Source: Enterococcus_K sp051713825 (lineage in GTDB: Bacteria > Bacillota > Bacilli > Lactobacillales > Enterococcaceae). From it: a DNA stretch of 64,000 bases. Location: the NCBI RefSeq assembly GCF_051713825.1, contig NZ_JBIOQR010000001.1:372001-436000 (forward strand). Direction: 5' to 3'. Positions 1 to 7,721 of the stretch are shown piece by piece (the stretch's first letter is position 1; each line of letters begins with the position of its first letter). Both the position numbers and the translations under genes were made by a program. The notes beneath the pieces were generated by a model. It was not told the DNA's origin and searched no databases. It saw only the letters and a list, made by a program, of their open reading frames with translations.

Positions 1-839
1 TCGCTACCTCAGAAGTTAAGGAATTATCAGAAAAGCAGATTATTTCAATGCTAGTTGGTCGAGAAATCAAAGATCTTTATCCGAAAGAGGCAACGGAAAT
101 AGGAGCGCCGTATTTGAGGGTACAAAACTTAAAGGATAAAAATGATAAGGTGAAAGAAGTCAGTTTTGTGGCAAAAAGAGGAGAGGTACTCGGTTTTGCT
201 GGACTTGTTGGAAGTGGTCGGACAGAAACAATGCGACTTTTATTTGGAGCTGATTCGTTAAAGTCTGGAGAAATTATGATTGATCAGAAGCCAGTCCGCA
301 TTAAATCACCAACTGATGCAATCAAACATGGAATTTGTCTGCTGACAGAAGATAGAAAGCATCAGGGCTTAATGGCTAGTTTATCCATCAAAGATAATAT
401 TACGATTACCACCTTAAACAATGCAGTCATTCGTGCGCAAGACTTGATAGATAACGCGAACGAATCGGTCAAGAAGGTTAATATCAAAACGAGCAATATT
501 GAAAATCCGGTTTCAAGTTTATCTGGTGGGAATCAGCAGAAAGTTGTTTTAGCAAAATGGCTTAACACAGATAATCAAATTTATATATTTGATGAGCCAA
601 CCAAAGGGATTGATGTAGGTGCAAAATCAGAAATTTATGCCATTATCAACCAGCTTGCTATAAAGGGAAAAACGATCTTAATTGTTTCTTCAGAGATACC
701 TGAGCTATTAGGGATTTGTGATAGAATTCATGTGTTTCATGAAGGAACCATTACAGGTGAAGTAAACGTATCAGAATATAAAGGTAGAGAAGATGAAGTA
801 CAAGAATTGATTATGACATATGCCACAATGAATCAGTAA
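1..839 (+). CDS. Sugar-type ABC transporter ATP-binding protein, C-terminal part (5' end outside window)
   Basis: The frame is open from base 3 and the first in-window Met (48) is internal, so the gene begins upstream. The visible part is the second nucleotide-binding domain of an RbsA/MglA-type double ATPase. It has a degenerate P-loop GLVGSGRTE (201-227), the signature LSGGNQQK (519-542) and Walker B FDEPTKGID (588-614). Proteins of this family energise uptake of ribose, galactose or similar compounds at the inner face of the membrane. A permease and a lipoprotein binding protein follow on the same strand, so this is the first visible gene of a three-part transporter operon. The substrate cannot be read from the sequence. 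Confidence 0.93.
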   Translation, partial: ATSEVKELSEKQIISMLVGREIKDLYPKEATEIGAPYLRVQNLKDKNDKVKEVSFVAKRGEVLGFAGLVGSGRTETMRLLFGADSLKSGEIMIDQKPVRIKSPTDAIKHGICLLTEDRKHQGLMASLSIKDNITITTLNNAVIRAQDLIDNANESVKKVNIKTSNIENPVSSLSGGNQQKVVLAKWLNTDNQIYIFDEPTKGIDVGAKSEIYAIINQLAIKGKTILIVSSEIPELLGICDRIHVFHEGTITGEVNVSEYKGREDEVQELIMTYATMNQ

Positions 840-913
840 GTCAATAAGGATCAGTTCATCAAAGATAATGGCTTCTCAAATTATCCAAAATGAAAAATGA
901 TAGGAGTATAGAC

Positions 914-1903
914 ATGGAGATTACAAAAGGTGACAAAAATAGTGAAAAGAAGAAGTGGAATTTAAAAACGATATTTATGAATTATTCAGTCTATCTGGTT
1001 TTAATTGTACTGATTGGCTATTTTTCAATTGCAAATGCTGACTTTTTAAGCACATACAATATGGAAAATTTTCTTCAGCAAATACCTCCTGTAGGCATAC
1101 TTACAGTGGCTTATGCTATGGTTCTTATTTGTGGTTACGTTGATTTATCAATCGGTTACGTTGGAATGGCTTCTGGAATGGTGGGGTTATATGCCTCGAA
1201 TCATGGGTTTCCACCAGTTGTTGTTATAGCGATTTCTTTAGCTGTAGGGGCGTCGTTAGGTACGATTAATGCACTTCTAATTAAAAAGTTTGATTTACCT
1301 GCATTTATTCTAACCTTGGGAACGAGTTATGTTATCAAAGGAATGTTAGGCTTTTTTACAGATGAACAGTTTATTGGTTCTGATAAAGAGTGGTTCAATA
1401 AACTAGCAAAAACGCCAATCGGAACAGATGTCTTTAAAAGTAATGCGTTAATTTTTGTGATTGTTGTTATTATTTTTGCTTTTGTTATGAAGAAAACTCG
1501 ATTGGGTAAATATACCTATGCTGTGGGGTCAAATCAAGAAGCAGCCAGACTATCAGGGATTAATACGGATATGCACATTGTCAAAGTGTTTATTATTGAA
1601 GGAATGTTAGCAGCAATTGCCGGTTTGTTAATTGTTTCTAATTTGAATGGTGGCGCTTCAAAAGACGCAAATGGCCTAGATTTGTTTGCCATGGCAGCTG
1701 CTATCATGGGTGGAACTTCGTTTAGTGGAGGTATCGGAACTATTGGAGGCGCAGTTGCAGGTATTCTCACACTACAAATATTTAAGAATGGCTTGACCTT
1801 AATGGGGGTTAATTCATTCTTGCAAGATACGGTCACAGGATTGGTCATTATTTTTGCGATTATTATTGATTATCTGAAGAGAAAAGCAGGTCGTCAGTCA
1901 TAA
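914..1903 (+). CDS. ABC transporter permease, RbsC-like (BPD_transp_2 family)
   Basis: A hydrophobic protein of 329 residues with about eight to ten membrane segments. The RbsC-type region AYAMVLICGYVDLSIG and the late glycine-rich stretch GGTSFSGGIGTIGGA are both present, as expected for carbohydrate ABC permeases. The ATG at 914 is preferred because AGGAG (902-906) lies 7 bases before it; an in-frame ATG at 890 has no ribosome binding site. It forms the membrane channel for the ATPase encoded just upstream and the lipoprotein just downstream. Confidence 0.92.
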   Translation: MEITKGDKNSEKKKWNLKTIFMNYSVYLVLIVLIGYFSIANADFLSTYNMENFLQQIPPVGILTVAYAMVLICGYVDLSIGYVGMASGMVGLYASNHGFPPVVVIAISLAVGASLGTINALLIKKFDLPAFILTLGTSYVIKGMLGFFTDEQFIGSDKEWFNKLAKTPIGTDVFKSNALIFVIVVIIFAFVMKKTRLGKYTYAVGSNQEAARLSGINTDMHIVKVFIIEGMLAAIAGLLIVSNLNGGASKDANGLDLFAMAAAIMGGTSFSGGIGTIGGAVAGILTLQIFKNGLTLMGVNSFLQDTVTGLVIIFAIIIDYLKRKAGRQS

Positions 1904-1944
1904 TAAATAGTATAAAAAAGAAACGGATCAGGGGGAAATGAATC

Positions 1945-3000
1945 ATGTTGAAAAAAGGAAAAATTGCTTTAACAGGTTTGATGGCTGTAATGCTTCTATT
2001 GGTGGCAGGCTGTAGTGGTGGCGGAAGTTCGGCTAGTAGTGATTCGAAAAAAACACTCTATTTCATTCCAATCGTTGACACAGGAGCTTACTGGAATCCA
2101 ATGAAAAAAGGGGCTGAGGATGCGGCTGAAAAACTCGGCTATACTTTAGTGACGAAAACATCTCCATCGGCTGAACCAAGTAAAAAAGAAAAACATATCG
2201 GTTTTGTTAAAGAAGCAACGGCTAAAAAGGTAGCTGGGATTGCCATTGCTCCGATTGAGAAAAAAGCGTTTGTAGATTCAATAAAAACTGCAATGGACAA
2301 AGATATACCTGTAATTACCTTTGACGCAGATTTGGAAAATGAAGCAGATAGAACAGCGTATGTGGGGACAGATAATGTATCTGCCGGAAAAGAACTAGGA
2401 AAACAAGCTGCTGAAGAGATGAAGACAAAAGGTATTACAGGCGGAACAATCGCTATTGTCTGTGTGGATGTGGCACAGCCAACAATGATTGATCGAGAAA
2501 AAGGCTTAAAAGAAGGCTTTGAAGAAGTTTATGGTTCAGATGCTAGTAAGTTTAAGTTTTTGGCAACAATCCAAGATAACGACCAACCCTCAGAATCAAA
2601 AAAACAATTAGAAGGCTATATTTCTGCGAACAAAGATTTAGTTACTGTATTTTCTTTAGGTTCTGAAGGACCTGACGTGGGCGTAATGAGTGCATTAGAA
2701 TCACAAGGGAAATCTGGCGAAATCTTACATTATGGTTTTGATTACACAGACACTTGGTTAAAAGGTGTTGAAGACGGAAGAATTACTGCGATTGTAGATC
2801 AAGATGCGTATCAAATTGGTTACCAAGTAATTGAAAATCTTGTAAAATCAATTGATGGAGAAAAAATTGAAAAAACAATTCCGATCGATGTGAAGTATGT
2901 AAAAGCTGATGAACTAAAGAAATATGGCGAAGAAAAGAGCAAGATTAAAACAGAATCTGCTGAGGATGCTGTACAAGAAAGTACAGATCAAAGTAAGTAG
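1945..3000 (+). CDS. Substrate-binding lipoprotein of the sugar-type ABC transporter (Peripla_BP_4)
   Basis: 351 residues. It starts with a lipoprotein signal peptide whose lipobox LVAGC gives Cys23 as the lipidated residue, followed by a Ser/Gly-rich spacer. The body has the RbsB-like two-lobed periplasmic-binding-protein pattern (YFIPIVDTGAYWNPMKKG, then PVITFDADLENE and YVGTDN). GGGGGA at 1931-1936 precedes the ATG. In many related operons the binding protein comes first; here it is last, followed by a strong hairpin terminator. The ligand is probably a monosaccharide or related molecule, but this is not decidable from sequence. Confidence 0.92.
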   Translation: MLKKGKIALTGLMAVMLLLVAGCSGGGSSASSDSKKTLYFIPIVDTGAYWNPMKKGAEDAAEKLGYTLVTKTSPSAEPSKKEKHIGFVKEATAKKVAGIAIAPIEKKAFVDSIKTAMDKDIPVITFDADLENEADRTAYVGTDNVSAGKELGKQAAEEMKTKGITGGTIAIVCVDVAQPTMIDREKGLKEGFEEVYGSDASKFKFLATIQDNDQPSESKKQLEGYISANKDLVTVFSLGSEGPDVGVMSALESQGKSGEILHYGFDYTDTWLKGVEDGRITAIVDQDAYQIGYQVIENLVKSIDGEKIEKTIPIDVKYVKADELKKYGEEKSKIKTESAEDAVQESTDQSK

Positions 3001-3021
3001 ATTAAATGAAATCATAAAAGA

Positions 3022-3066
3022 AAAAATGATAGCATGTTCTCAAAAAGAACAGCCTATCATTTTTTT
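3022..3066. terminator. Probable bidirectional terminator after the ABC operon
   Basis: AAAAATGATAG (3022-3032) pairs with CTATCATTTTT (3054-3064), with an inner TGTTCT/AGAACA stem. A T run follows on the plus strand and an A-rich run precedes it, so it can also serve the convergent gene at 3098-3544. Confidence 0.85.
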
Positions 3067-3097
3067 CTTTATTCTAAGTATCAAATTTAGGCAATCA

Positions 3098-3544
3098 TTA
3101 TTTTTGGGTTTGATAATGCTCATAGGCGACAATCCATTCGCTAGGGGTTATTTTTTGCATCAACTTACCGATTAGTGCGTAAGGGATTGTTTTAGGATTC
3201 GTAAAACGAATACAGCTTTTGCCCATATTTAATTTTGTTGCAACCTGTTCTTTGTAGGCCTCTTCAAACCATGATAAAAGTTTGTGATTATCCATAATGC
3301 CCATATGATAGACGGCCAAATGATTCTTTTGGGCGGCCAATGAAACAAAGGGGAGAGGTTCGTTGGCTCTATTTAAATAACCGTTTGGATAGGCAGAAAG
3401 TGGTACAACAAATGTAGGGGAGCCGTATTGTAAGACTAACTCAAATCCATCAGGTAAGTTGTTTAACAAAGTCTCTTTCATTAAAAAATAGCTAGAGTGC
3501 CACTTCTCTGGTAGATTTGCTTCATATTCTTCAATCGTTTGCAT
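3098..3544 (-). CDS. DUF1801 / YdhG-like protein
   Basis: 148 residues. The pattern (N-terminal TIEEYEANLPE, the mid-protein QYGSPTFVVP strand and LAVYHMGIMDN, and a C-terminal helix) fits the DUF1801 family, a small frataxin-like fold whose members include YdhG of Bacillus. No catalytic residues are known, and the family role is unsettled. It converges on the ABC operon and lies 26 bp downstream of the YdeI-like gene on the same strand, so the two are probably cotranscribed. Confidence 0.75.
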   Translation of the reverse strand: MQTIEEYEANLPEKWHSSYFLMKETLLNNLPDGFELVLQYGSPTFVVPLSAYPNGYLNRANEPLPFVSLAAQKNHLAVYHMGIMDNHKLLSWFEEAYKEQVATKLNMGKSCIRFTNPKTIPYALIGKLMQKITPSEWIVAYEHYQTQK

Positions 3545-3570
3545 AAAAAACTCCCTTCGTGTGAATGTTT

Positions 3571-4209
3571 TTATTTATATTTAACACCTTGTTTTAATAA
3601 CTGAATCATCTCTAGTTTTCGTTTTTGTCGAGTGGCTTCTTGCTTGGCACTGTAAACATATCTCGCCCAATTTCGTTGGTAACCTGGAGTGAGTGATTTG
3701 AAAAACTCAAGTGCCTGTGATTCATCAGCTAATTCTTTTTCAAGCATTGGAATGAACGTTATATAATCACCAACGGATTGACTAGCGCCCTTCTTTACAT
3801 TTTTTTTAGCAACGCGTTTTAAACCAACCAACGTGTAAATGTCATCGAGCTTGACCATCTGATTAAATTTGTAGTCACTGTTAGGGATGTAACCATCTTC
3901 GTCATTCACTTGAAGGGTTGGGAAAATCTCATCTCTGTGAACAAAGGTTTCAAATTTTTGATTCCCTTTTTTAGGATAGGCAATTAGAAGACGCCCGCCA
4001 GGAACTAAAAGATTCTTTTCTACAATGTCTAAGGTCTGTGTTTTTAATTCTTCCACCGTTTGAATAAATAGGATAATGGTTTCTACAGGTCTTATTGGAT
4101 AGGTAACAGATACGGTCAATTCAGAAAAATAGTCTGCTGAAGGTCGATTTAAGATAGTGACAGCTTGTGTTTCAAATAGTCTTAGTTTTTGTAATAGTGT
4201 CTGTGCCAT
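3571..4209 (-). CDS. YdeI/OmpD-associated family protein
   Basis: 212 residues. The C-terminal part (ALEFFKSLTPGYQRNWARYV followed by EATRQKRKLEMIQLLKQG) matches the hallmark of the YdeI/OmpD-associated domain: a helical segment, then an Arg/Lys-rich helix. The N-terminal 130 residues have a beta-rich pattern seen in longer YdeI-like proteins. The family is annotated for bacteriocin or peptide resistance in some organisms, but a biochemical activity is not established. It heads a likely two-gene minus-strand unit with the DUF1801 gene. Confidence 0.72.
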   Translation of the reverse strand: MAQTLLQKLRLFETQAVTILNRPSADYFSELTVSVTYPIRPVETIILFIQTVEELKTQTLDIVEKNLLVPGGRLLIAYPKKGNQKFETFVHRDEIFPTLQVNDEDGYIPNSDYKFNQMVKLDDIYTLVGLKRVAKKNVKKGASQSVGDYITFIPMLEKELADESQALEFFKSLTPGYQRNWARYVYSAKQEATRQKRKLEMIQLLKQGVKYK

Positions 4210-4454
4210 ATATCAGCACCCCTCTCTTTAGAAAAGTATACACGAGAACAAGGGGAAAATGCCACTGATTTTATTTGAGAGAAAACCTTCTGTGTAAAAG
4301 GAATGAGTGATGAGAGACAAGCTGTCAGAGGGTGTTTATTTTACGCGTTTTTTAGCGGTCAGATGTATGATAAAAAACTCAGATTTGGCTATTTCGACGA
4401 TTTCCGTTAAAATAAAGAGTCGTGACAAATTAGAGAAGATTGCGAGGAACCAAA

Positions 4455-5069
4455 ATGTTTACGGAAGAAAGTTTTGACGTATTTACGATAGATGGACTGG
4501 AAAATAGAATGGCTGCTATTCGAACAAACATCCAACCGGTTTTTCAGGAGTTAGATGATGCTTTCAAAGTGTTACTTGAAAAAGAAGTCAATGAGGAGTT
4601 ATTTGTTCACATTGCGCAACATCGTAGACGGACGGTTTATCCTCCTGAAAATACTTGGTCAGCTATTAGTAGAAAAAAACGTGGGTACAAAATGGAGCCG
4701 CATTTTCAGTTAGGCATCTTTCCCGACTATGTATTTATGTGGCTGTCATTTATCGATAATCCGAAAAATGAAAAAGAAATGGCTCAGGTCTTGCTGGACC
4801 ATCCGACATTGTTTGAGAAGCTACCAAAAGATACGATGGTGTCGTTTGATCATACGATTGAGAAGGTGGAACCGTTAGCGCAAGTCGATTTAGCAAAAGG
4901 GCTCACTCGTTTTCGAGATGTCAAAAAAGGGGAGTTTCAGATTGGGCGAATTATCCCCAAAGAAAGTTCACTATGGGAGAACCCAGCTGAGGCGAAACAA
5001 TATATGTGGGAAACGTACGAATTCTTGTTACCAATCTATCATGAAACGATTGGTTTTTCGCCTAATTAA
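4455..5069 (+). CDS. DUF1054 (YktB-like) protein
   Basis: 204 residues. The sequence (FTEESFDVFTIDGLENRM, then AQHRRRTVYPPENTWSAIS and the PHFQLGIFPDYVFMWLSF strand) is characteristic of DUF1054, a conserved Firmicute family of known fold but unknown function. The ATG at 4455 is chosen because GAGGA (4445-4449) is well spaced before it; the in-frame TTG at 4440 lacks a site. The DUF2829 and dehydrogenase genes follow on the same strand after a 76-bp gap and may be cotranscribed. Confidence 0.85.
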   Translation: MFTEESFDVFTIDGLENRMAAIRTNIQPVFQELDDAFKVLLEKEVNEELFVHIAQHRRRTVYPPENTWSAISRKKRGYKMEPHFQLGIFPDYVFMWLSFIDNPKNEKEMAQVLLDHPTLFEKLPKDTMVSFDHTIEKVEPLAQVDLAKGLTRFRDVKKGEFQIGRIIPKESSLWENPAEAKQYMWETYEFLLPIYHETIGFSPN

Positions 5070-5145
5070 AAAGCATAGGTTAGTAGAGTGACTCGTGTAT
5101 AGAAATGTGAATCAAAAATTGAATGGAGAAGGAGCAAAAAAAATC

Positions 5146-5370
5146 ATGACATTTGAAGAAATTTTACCAGAATTAAAGAATGGGAAAAAAATCTTGCGTA
5201 AAGGCTGGAGTGGGTTTGAGCTGTACGTCACATTAGTTTCCGGGGACGAGTTTGAGGGCTGCCCTGTCACGCCTTATCTATTGATTAAAACATCAGATGA
5301 GGGATTTTCTAGTTTTGCCCCAACTGTTTGCGATATTCTAGCAGAAGATTGGGTGATTGTTGAAGGATGA
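5146..5370 (+). CDS. DUF2829 domain protein, Tad2-like (possible Thoeris anti-defence homologue)
   Basis: 74 residues, essentially one DUF2829 domain. The N-terminal pattern TFEEILPELKNGKKILRKGW and the closing DILAEDWVIVEG are the two conserved blocks of the family. Phage Tad2 proteins of this family sequester the cyclic nucleotide made by Thoeris defence; chromosomal members exist whose role is unclear. The ATG at 5146 has AAGGAG at 5129-5134 (11-base spacing); an upstream in-frame start at 5095 has no ribosome site. The stop overlaps the start of the SDR gene (ATGA), indicating coupled translation. No phage genes adjoin it. Confidence 0.72.
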   Translation: MTFEEILPELKNGKKILRKGWSGFELYVTLVSGDEFEGCPVTPYLLIKTSDEGFSSFAPTVCDILAEDWVIVEG

Positions 5371-6131
5371 GCACGGTTGTCTATGAGGAGTTCACGGATC
5401 AAACTGTGCTAGTCACGGGTGCGGGCTCGGGAATTGGTTATGCACAAGCTAAAGCTTTTTTAGAGCAAGGTGCGAATGTCTATGGATTGGATCAACAAAA
5501 TGCACGCATGCTTCAGTTAAAAGCAGATTTTCCTAAGACGTTTGCTTTTCAAGTGGGGGATGTCAAAGAGTTATCGGTCTTGACCTTAACCGTTGAAGCT
5601 TGTCGTCATCGTTTTGGAAAGATTGATATTTTACTGAATACAGCAGGGATTTTGGACGGTTATCGGCCGTTATTAGAGACAAGTGAAGAGCTGTGGGATG
5701 AACTGATGGCAGTGGACCTAAAAAGTGTCTTTCGCCTAACAAAACTCGTTTTGCCGGAGATGATTGAGCGGGCTTCAGGAACGATTATTAATATGGCTTC
5801 GATTGCGAGTCTAGTTGCAGGTGGGGGCGGTATTTCCTATACGGCTGCCAAACACGCCATTGTCGGATTCACAAAACAGTTAGCTTTGGATTATGCCGAT
5901 AAAGGAATCTTCGTTAAAGCGATTGCTCCAGGTGCGATTCAAACGCCGATGAATCAAGCGGATTTTGAAGGCGATGGTGCAATGGCCAAATGGGTTGCAG
6001 AGGAGACGCCAATGAAACGCTGGGCTCAGCCAGAAGAAGTGGCGGCCTTGACTTTATTTTTAGCGAGTCAGCAATCAAGTTATATGCAAGGCGATGTTAT
6101 CCCGATTGATGGCGGCTGGCTGTTAAAATAA
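5367..6131 (+). CDS. SDR-family oxidoreductase, FabG-like
   Basis: 254 residues with the classical short-chain dehydrogenase layout: nucleotide-binding TGAGSGIG near residue 18, the NTAG motif (LLNTAGIL), the catalytic Ser in NMASIAS, the YxxxK motif (YTAAK) and the C-terminal PxDGG-type end (IPIDGGWLL). The acidic residue after the second strand (GLDQQ) suggests NAD(H) rather than NADP(H), by inference. Members are often labelled 3-oxoacyl-ACP reductase, but the true substrate is unknown. Start and preceding stop overlap by four bases with the DUF2829 gene. Confidence 0.88.
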   Translation: MSTVVYEEFTDQTVLVTGAGSGIGYAQAKAFLEQGANVYGLDQQNARMLQLKADFPKTFAFQVGDVKELSVLTLTVEACRHRFGKIDILLNTAGILDGYRPLLETSEELWDELMAVDLKSVFRLTKLVLPEMIERASGTIINMASIASLVAGGGGISYTAAKHAIVGFTKQLALDYADKGIFVKAIAPGAIQTPMNQADFEGDGAMAKWVAEETPMKRWAQPEEVAALTLFLASQQSSYMQGDVIPIDGGWLLK

Positions 6132-6140
6132 ATTTACCTC

Positions 6141-6168
6141 TTGAAAATACTAATTTTTGGCGTATTAT
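6141..6168 (+). promoter_or_regulatory. Predicted promoter of the queT leader
   Basis: TTGAAA (6141-6146) and TATTAT (6163-6168) are separated by 16 bases. The predicted transcription start falls just before the P1 hairpin of the riboswitch-like leader. Confidence 0.55.
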
Positions 6169-6176
6169 AGAATGCA

Positions 6177-6266
6177 GTGGGTTTACCCACACTGTGACAC
6201 TTCAGCTGGAGTGAGAGCTCCCATCCTTTGGTCACAGTTACAAGCAAGAGCAATCTTGTAAAGGAG
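6177..6266 (+). promoter_or_regulatory. preQ1-II-like riboswitch upstream of queT
   Basis: Four elements occur in the order of the preQ1-II class. P1 is GTGGG-TTTA-CCCAC (6177-6190). P2 is ACTGTGAC (6191-6198) with GTCACAGT (6231-6238). P4 is CAAGA-GCAA-TCTTG (6245-6258). A pseudoknot P3 is possible between TCCTTT in the P2 loop (6224-6229) and AAAGGA (6260-6265), which contains the ribosome binding site of the next gene. Ligand binding would therefore hide the Shine-Dalgarno sequence. The P2 loop carries an extra GGAG/CTCC hairpin (6208-6221). The downstream gene encodes a QueT-type transporter, the expected target of this class. Confidence 0.8.
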
Positions 6267-6274
6267 AATGACAA

Positions 6275-6778
6275 ATGAATAACAACACACGTACTGCTCG
6301 TTGGACAGTCACACAAACAGCTAGAATGGCTCTTATAACAGGGTTATATGTGGCCGTCACCGTCGTTTTATCCGTGATAAGCTTTGGTGCAATTCAAATT
6401 CGCTTATCAGAGATGTTTAATTACCTTTCTTTATTTAATAAACGCTCTATCATTGCGGTGACATTAGGTGTAGCAATCGCCAATATGGCTTCACCACTAG
6501 GGTTGATTGATGTGGTTGTGGGCAGTGTCTCAACCTTTATCGTCTTAGTTGTGAATCATTATGTAACGAGAAGACTGAAAAAAATGTCTCATAAAATGAT
6601 TGTGACCGCGCTAATGTTCGCTTTTTCAATGTTCACTGTGGCCGGACAATTGACTATTTTCTATGATGCGCCATTTTTTTTTAATTGGGTCATCATCGGG
6701 TTAGGAGAACTGGTATCAATGACAGTCGGCGGAGTAATCATTCATTGGATAAGTAAAAAAATTGATTTAACCAAATAA
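6275..6778 (+). CDS. queT: QueT family queuosine-precursor transporter
   Basis: 167 residues with about five membrane segments. The start region TARMALITGLYVAVTVVLS and the internal QIRLSEMFNYLSLFN are the recognisable QueT (DUF988/COG4708) blocks. The protein is thought to be the substrate-specific component of an ECF-type transporter bringing queuine or preQ1 precursors into the cell for tRNA modification. The energising ECF module is not in this window. AAGGAG (6261-6266) precedes the ATG and is part of the riboswitch pseudoknot, so translation is likely repressed by preQ1. Confidence 0.9.
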   Translation: MNNNTRTARWTVTQTARMALITGLYVAVTVVLSVISFGAIQIRLSEMFNYLSLFNKRSIIAVTLGVAIANMASPLGLIDVVVGSVSTFIVLVVNHYVTRRLKKMSHKMIVTALMFAFSMFTVAGQLTIFYDAPFFFNWVIIGLGELVSMTVGGVIIHWISKKIDLTK

Positions 6779-6816
6779 TTTCAAAAGATTTGAACACTAG
6801 GCTTTCTATTATAGAT

Positions 6817-6860
6817 ATACGCCATCCAAAAGAAATTTTTTTTGGGTGGCGTATTTTTTA
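6817..6860 (+). terminator. Terminator after queT
   Basis: ATACGCCATCC (6817-6827) pairs with GGGTGGCGTAT (6844-6854), one wobble pair, followed by a run of T. Confidence 0.85.
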
Positions 6861-6936
6861 TAAAAAGCTTTAGCAATTCGTACAGCAGTTTATCTCTTTT
6901 AGTGTCTATTTTAGCTAATCGCTCAAAAGCTCCTGA

Positions 6937-7476
6937 TTATTTCTGTAAGACCAATGAAGGAATTCGGTTTCGAATAAAAATTCCTAGATAACCAGCTGCG
7001 ACAGCTTTTAAAATTCCTGGTAGGATAAAGAGGACAAAACCAGAAGAAAAGGCGGTTTGCCAGCTCATGTCTGCACTGAACTTTAACCAAACTGTTCCGA
7101 AGACCAAAGTGACCATAGCGCCAACAATATTGGCGATGATAGCCCAGGCATAATTGAAGGATTTCCATTCCAAAATCGCTCCAGTGATGAGGCCGTTAAA
7201 AATGAAGCCAATCAGATAGCCTCCCGTTGCCCCAAATAAGACGCCTAAACCACTAGACATACCAGCAAAGACTGGTAAACCGATAAGACCTAAAAGCAAA
7301 TAAATAAGAATCGCATAAGTCCCTGTTCGTTTGCCCAGTAATGTCGCGGTTAAGCCGACAGCTAGTGTTTGCCCAGTTAAGGGAATCAGCCCTAGTGGAA
7401 TTGTAAATTGTGAGAGTACGGCGATAATTGCCGCAAATTCTGCCGCAAGAATCCATTCTTTTAGTGAAGTTTTCAT
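6937..7476 (-). CDS. bioY: BioY family biotin transporter
   Basis: 179 residues, about six membrane segments. TIPLGLIPLTGQTLAVGL near the N-terminus and the GATGGYLIGF block are typical of BioY, the biotin-binding S component of ECF transporters. The start at 7476 is chosen because AAAGG (7490-7486 on the minus strand) is 9 bases before it; the alternative ATG at 7482 would be only 3 bases away. An inverted repeat of BirA-operator type covers the leader, so expression is probably repressed when biotin is sufficient. Confidence 0.92.
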   Translation of the reverse strand: MKTSLKEWILAAEFAAIIAVLSQFTIPLGLIPLTGQTLAVGLTATLLGKRTGTYAILIYLLLGLIGLPVFAGMSSGLGVLFGATGGYLIGFIFNGLITGAILEWKSFNYAWAIIANIVGAMVTLVFGTVWLKFSADMSWQTAFSSGFVLFILPGILKAVAAGYLGIFIRNRIPSLVLQK

Positions 7477-7486
7477 ATACATTTTC

Positions 7487-7524
7487 CTTTCGTTAACCTA
7501 TAATAATTTATCGGTTAACGAAAG
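7487..7524 (-). promoter_or_regulatory. BirA-type biotin operator
   Basis: CTTTCGTTAACC (7487-7498) and GGTTAACGAAAG (7513-7524) form a perfect 12-bp inverted repeat separated by 14 bases. The GTTAAC...GTTAAC core and spacing match BirA operators of Firmicutes. The proximal half overlaps the ribosome binding site of bioY. Confidence 0.82.
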
Positions 7525-7721
7525 TGTAATCGATTTTAAAAAAAATGTATAGTATTTTTTTTATAAGTCATCTTATCAAGAACTTCGGAAAAAGAAATTT
7601 TGTGGTTTTTAACTTGATAGATTATCTGCGTAGAAAAAAGCCAAAGCCTAAACTAGTAAGATTTTGACTTATGTTTTAGTAGTTGGTATAAACTCGGTAT
7701 CGAAGTGTGGGTGCTTTGTAA

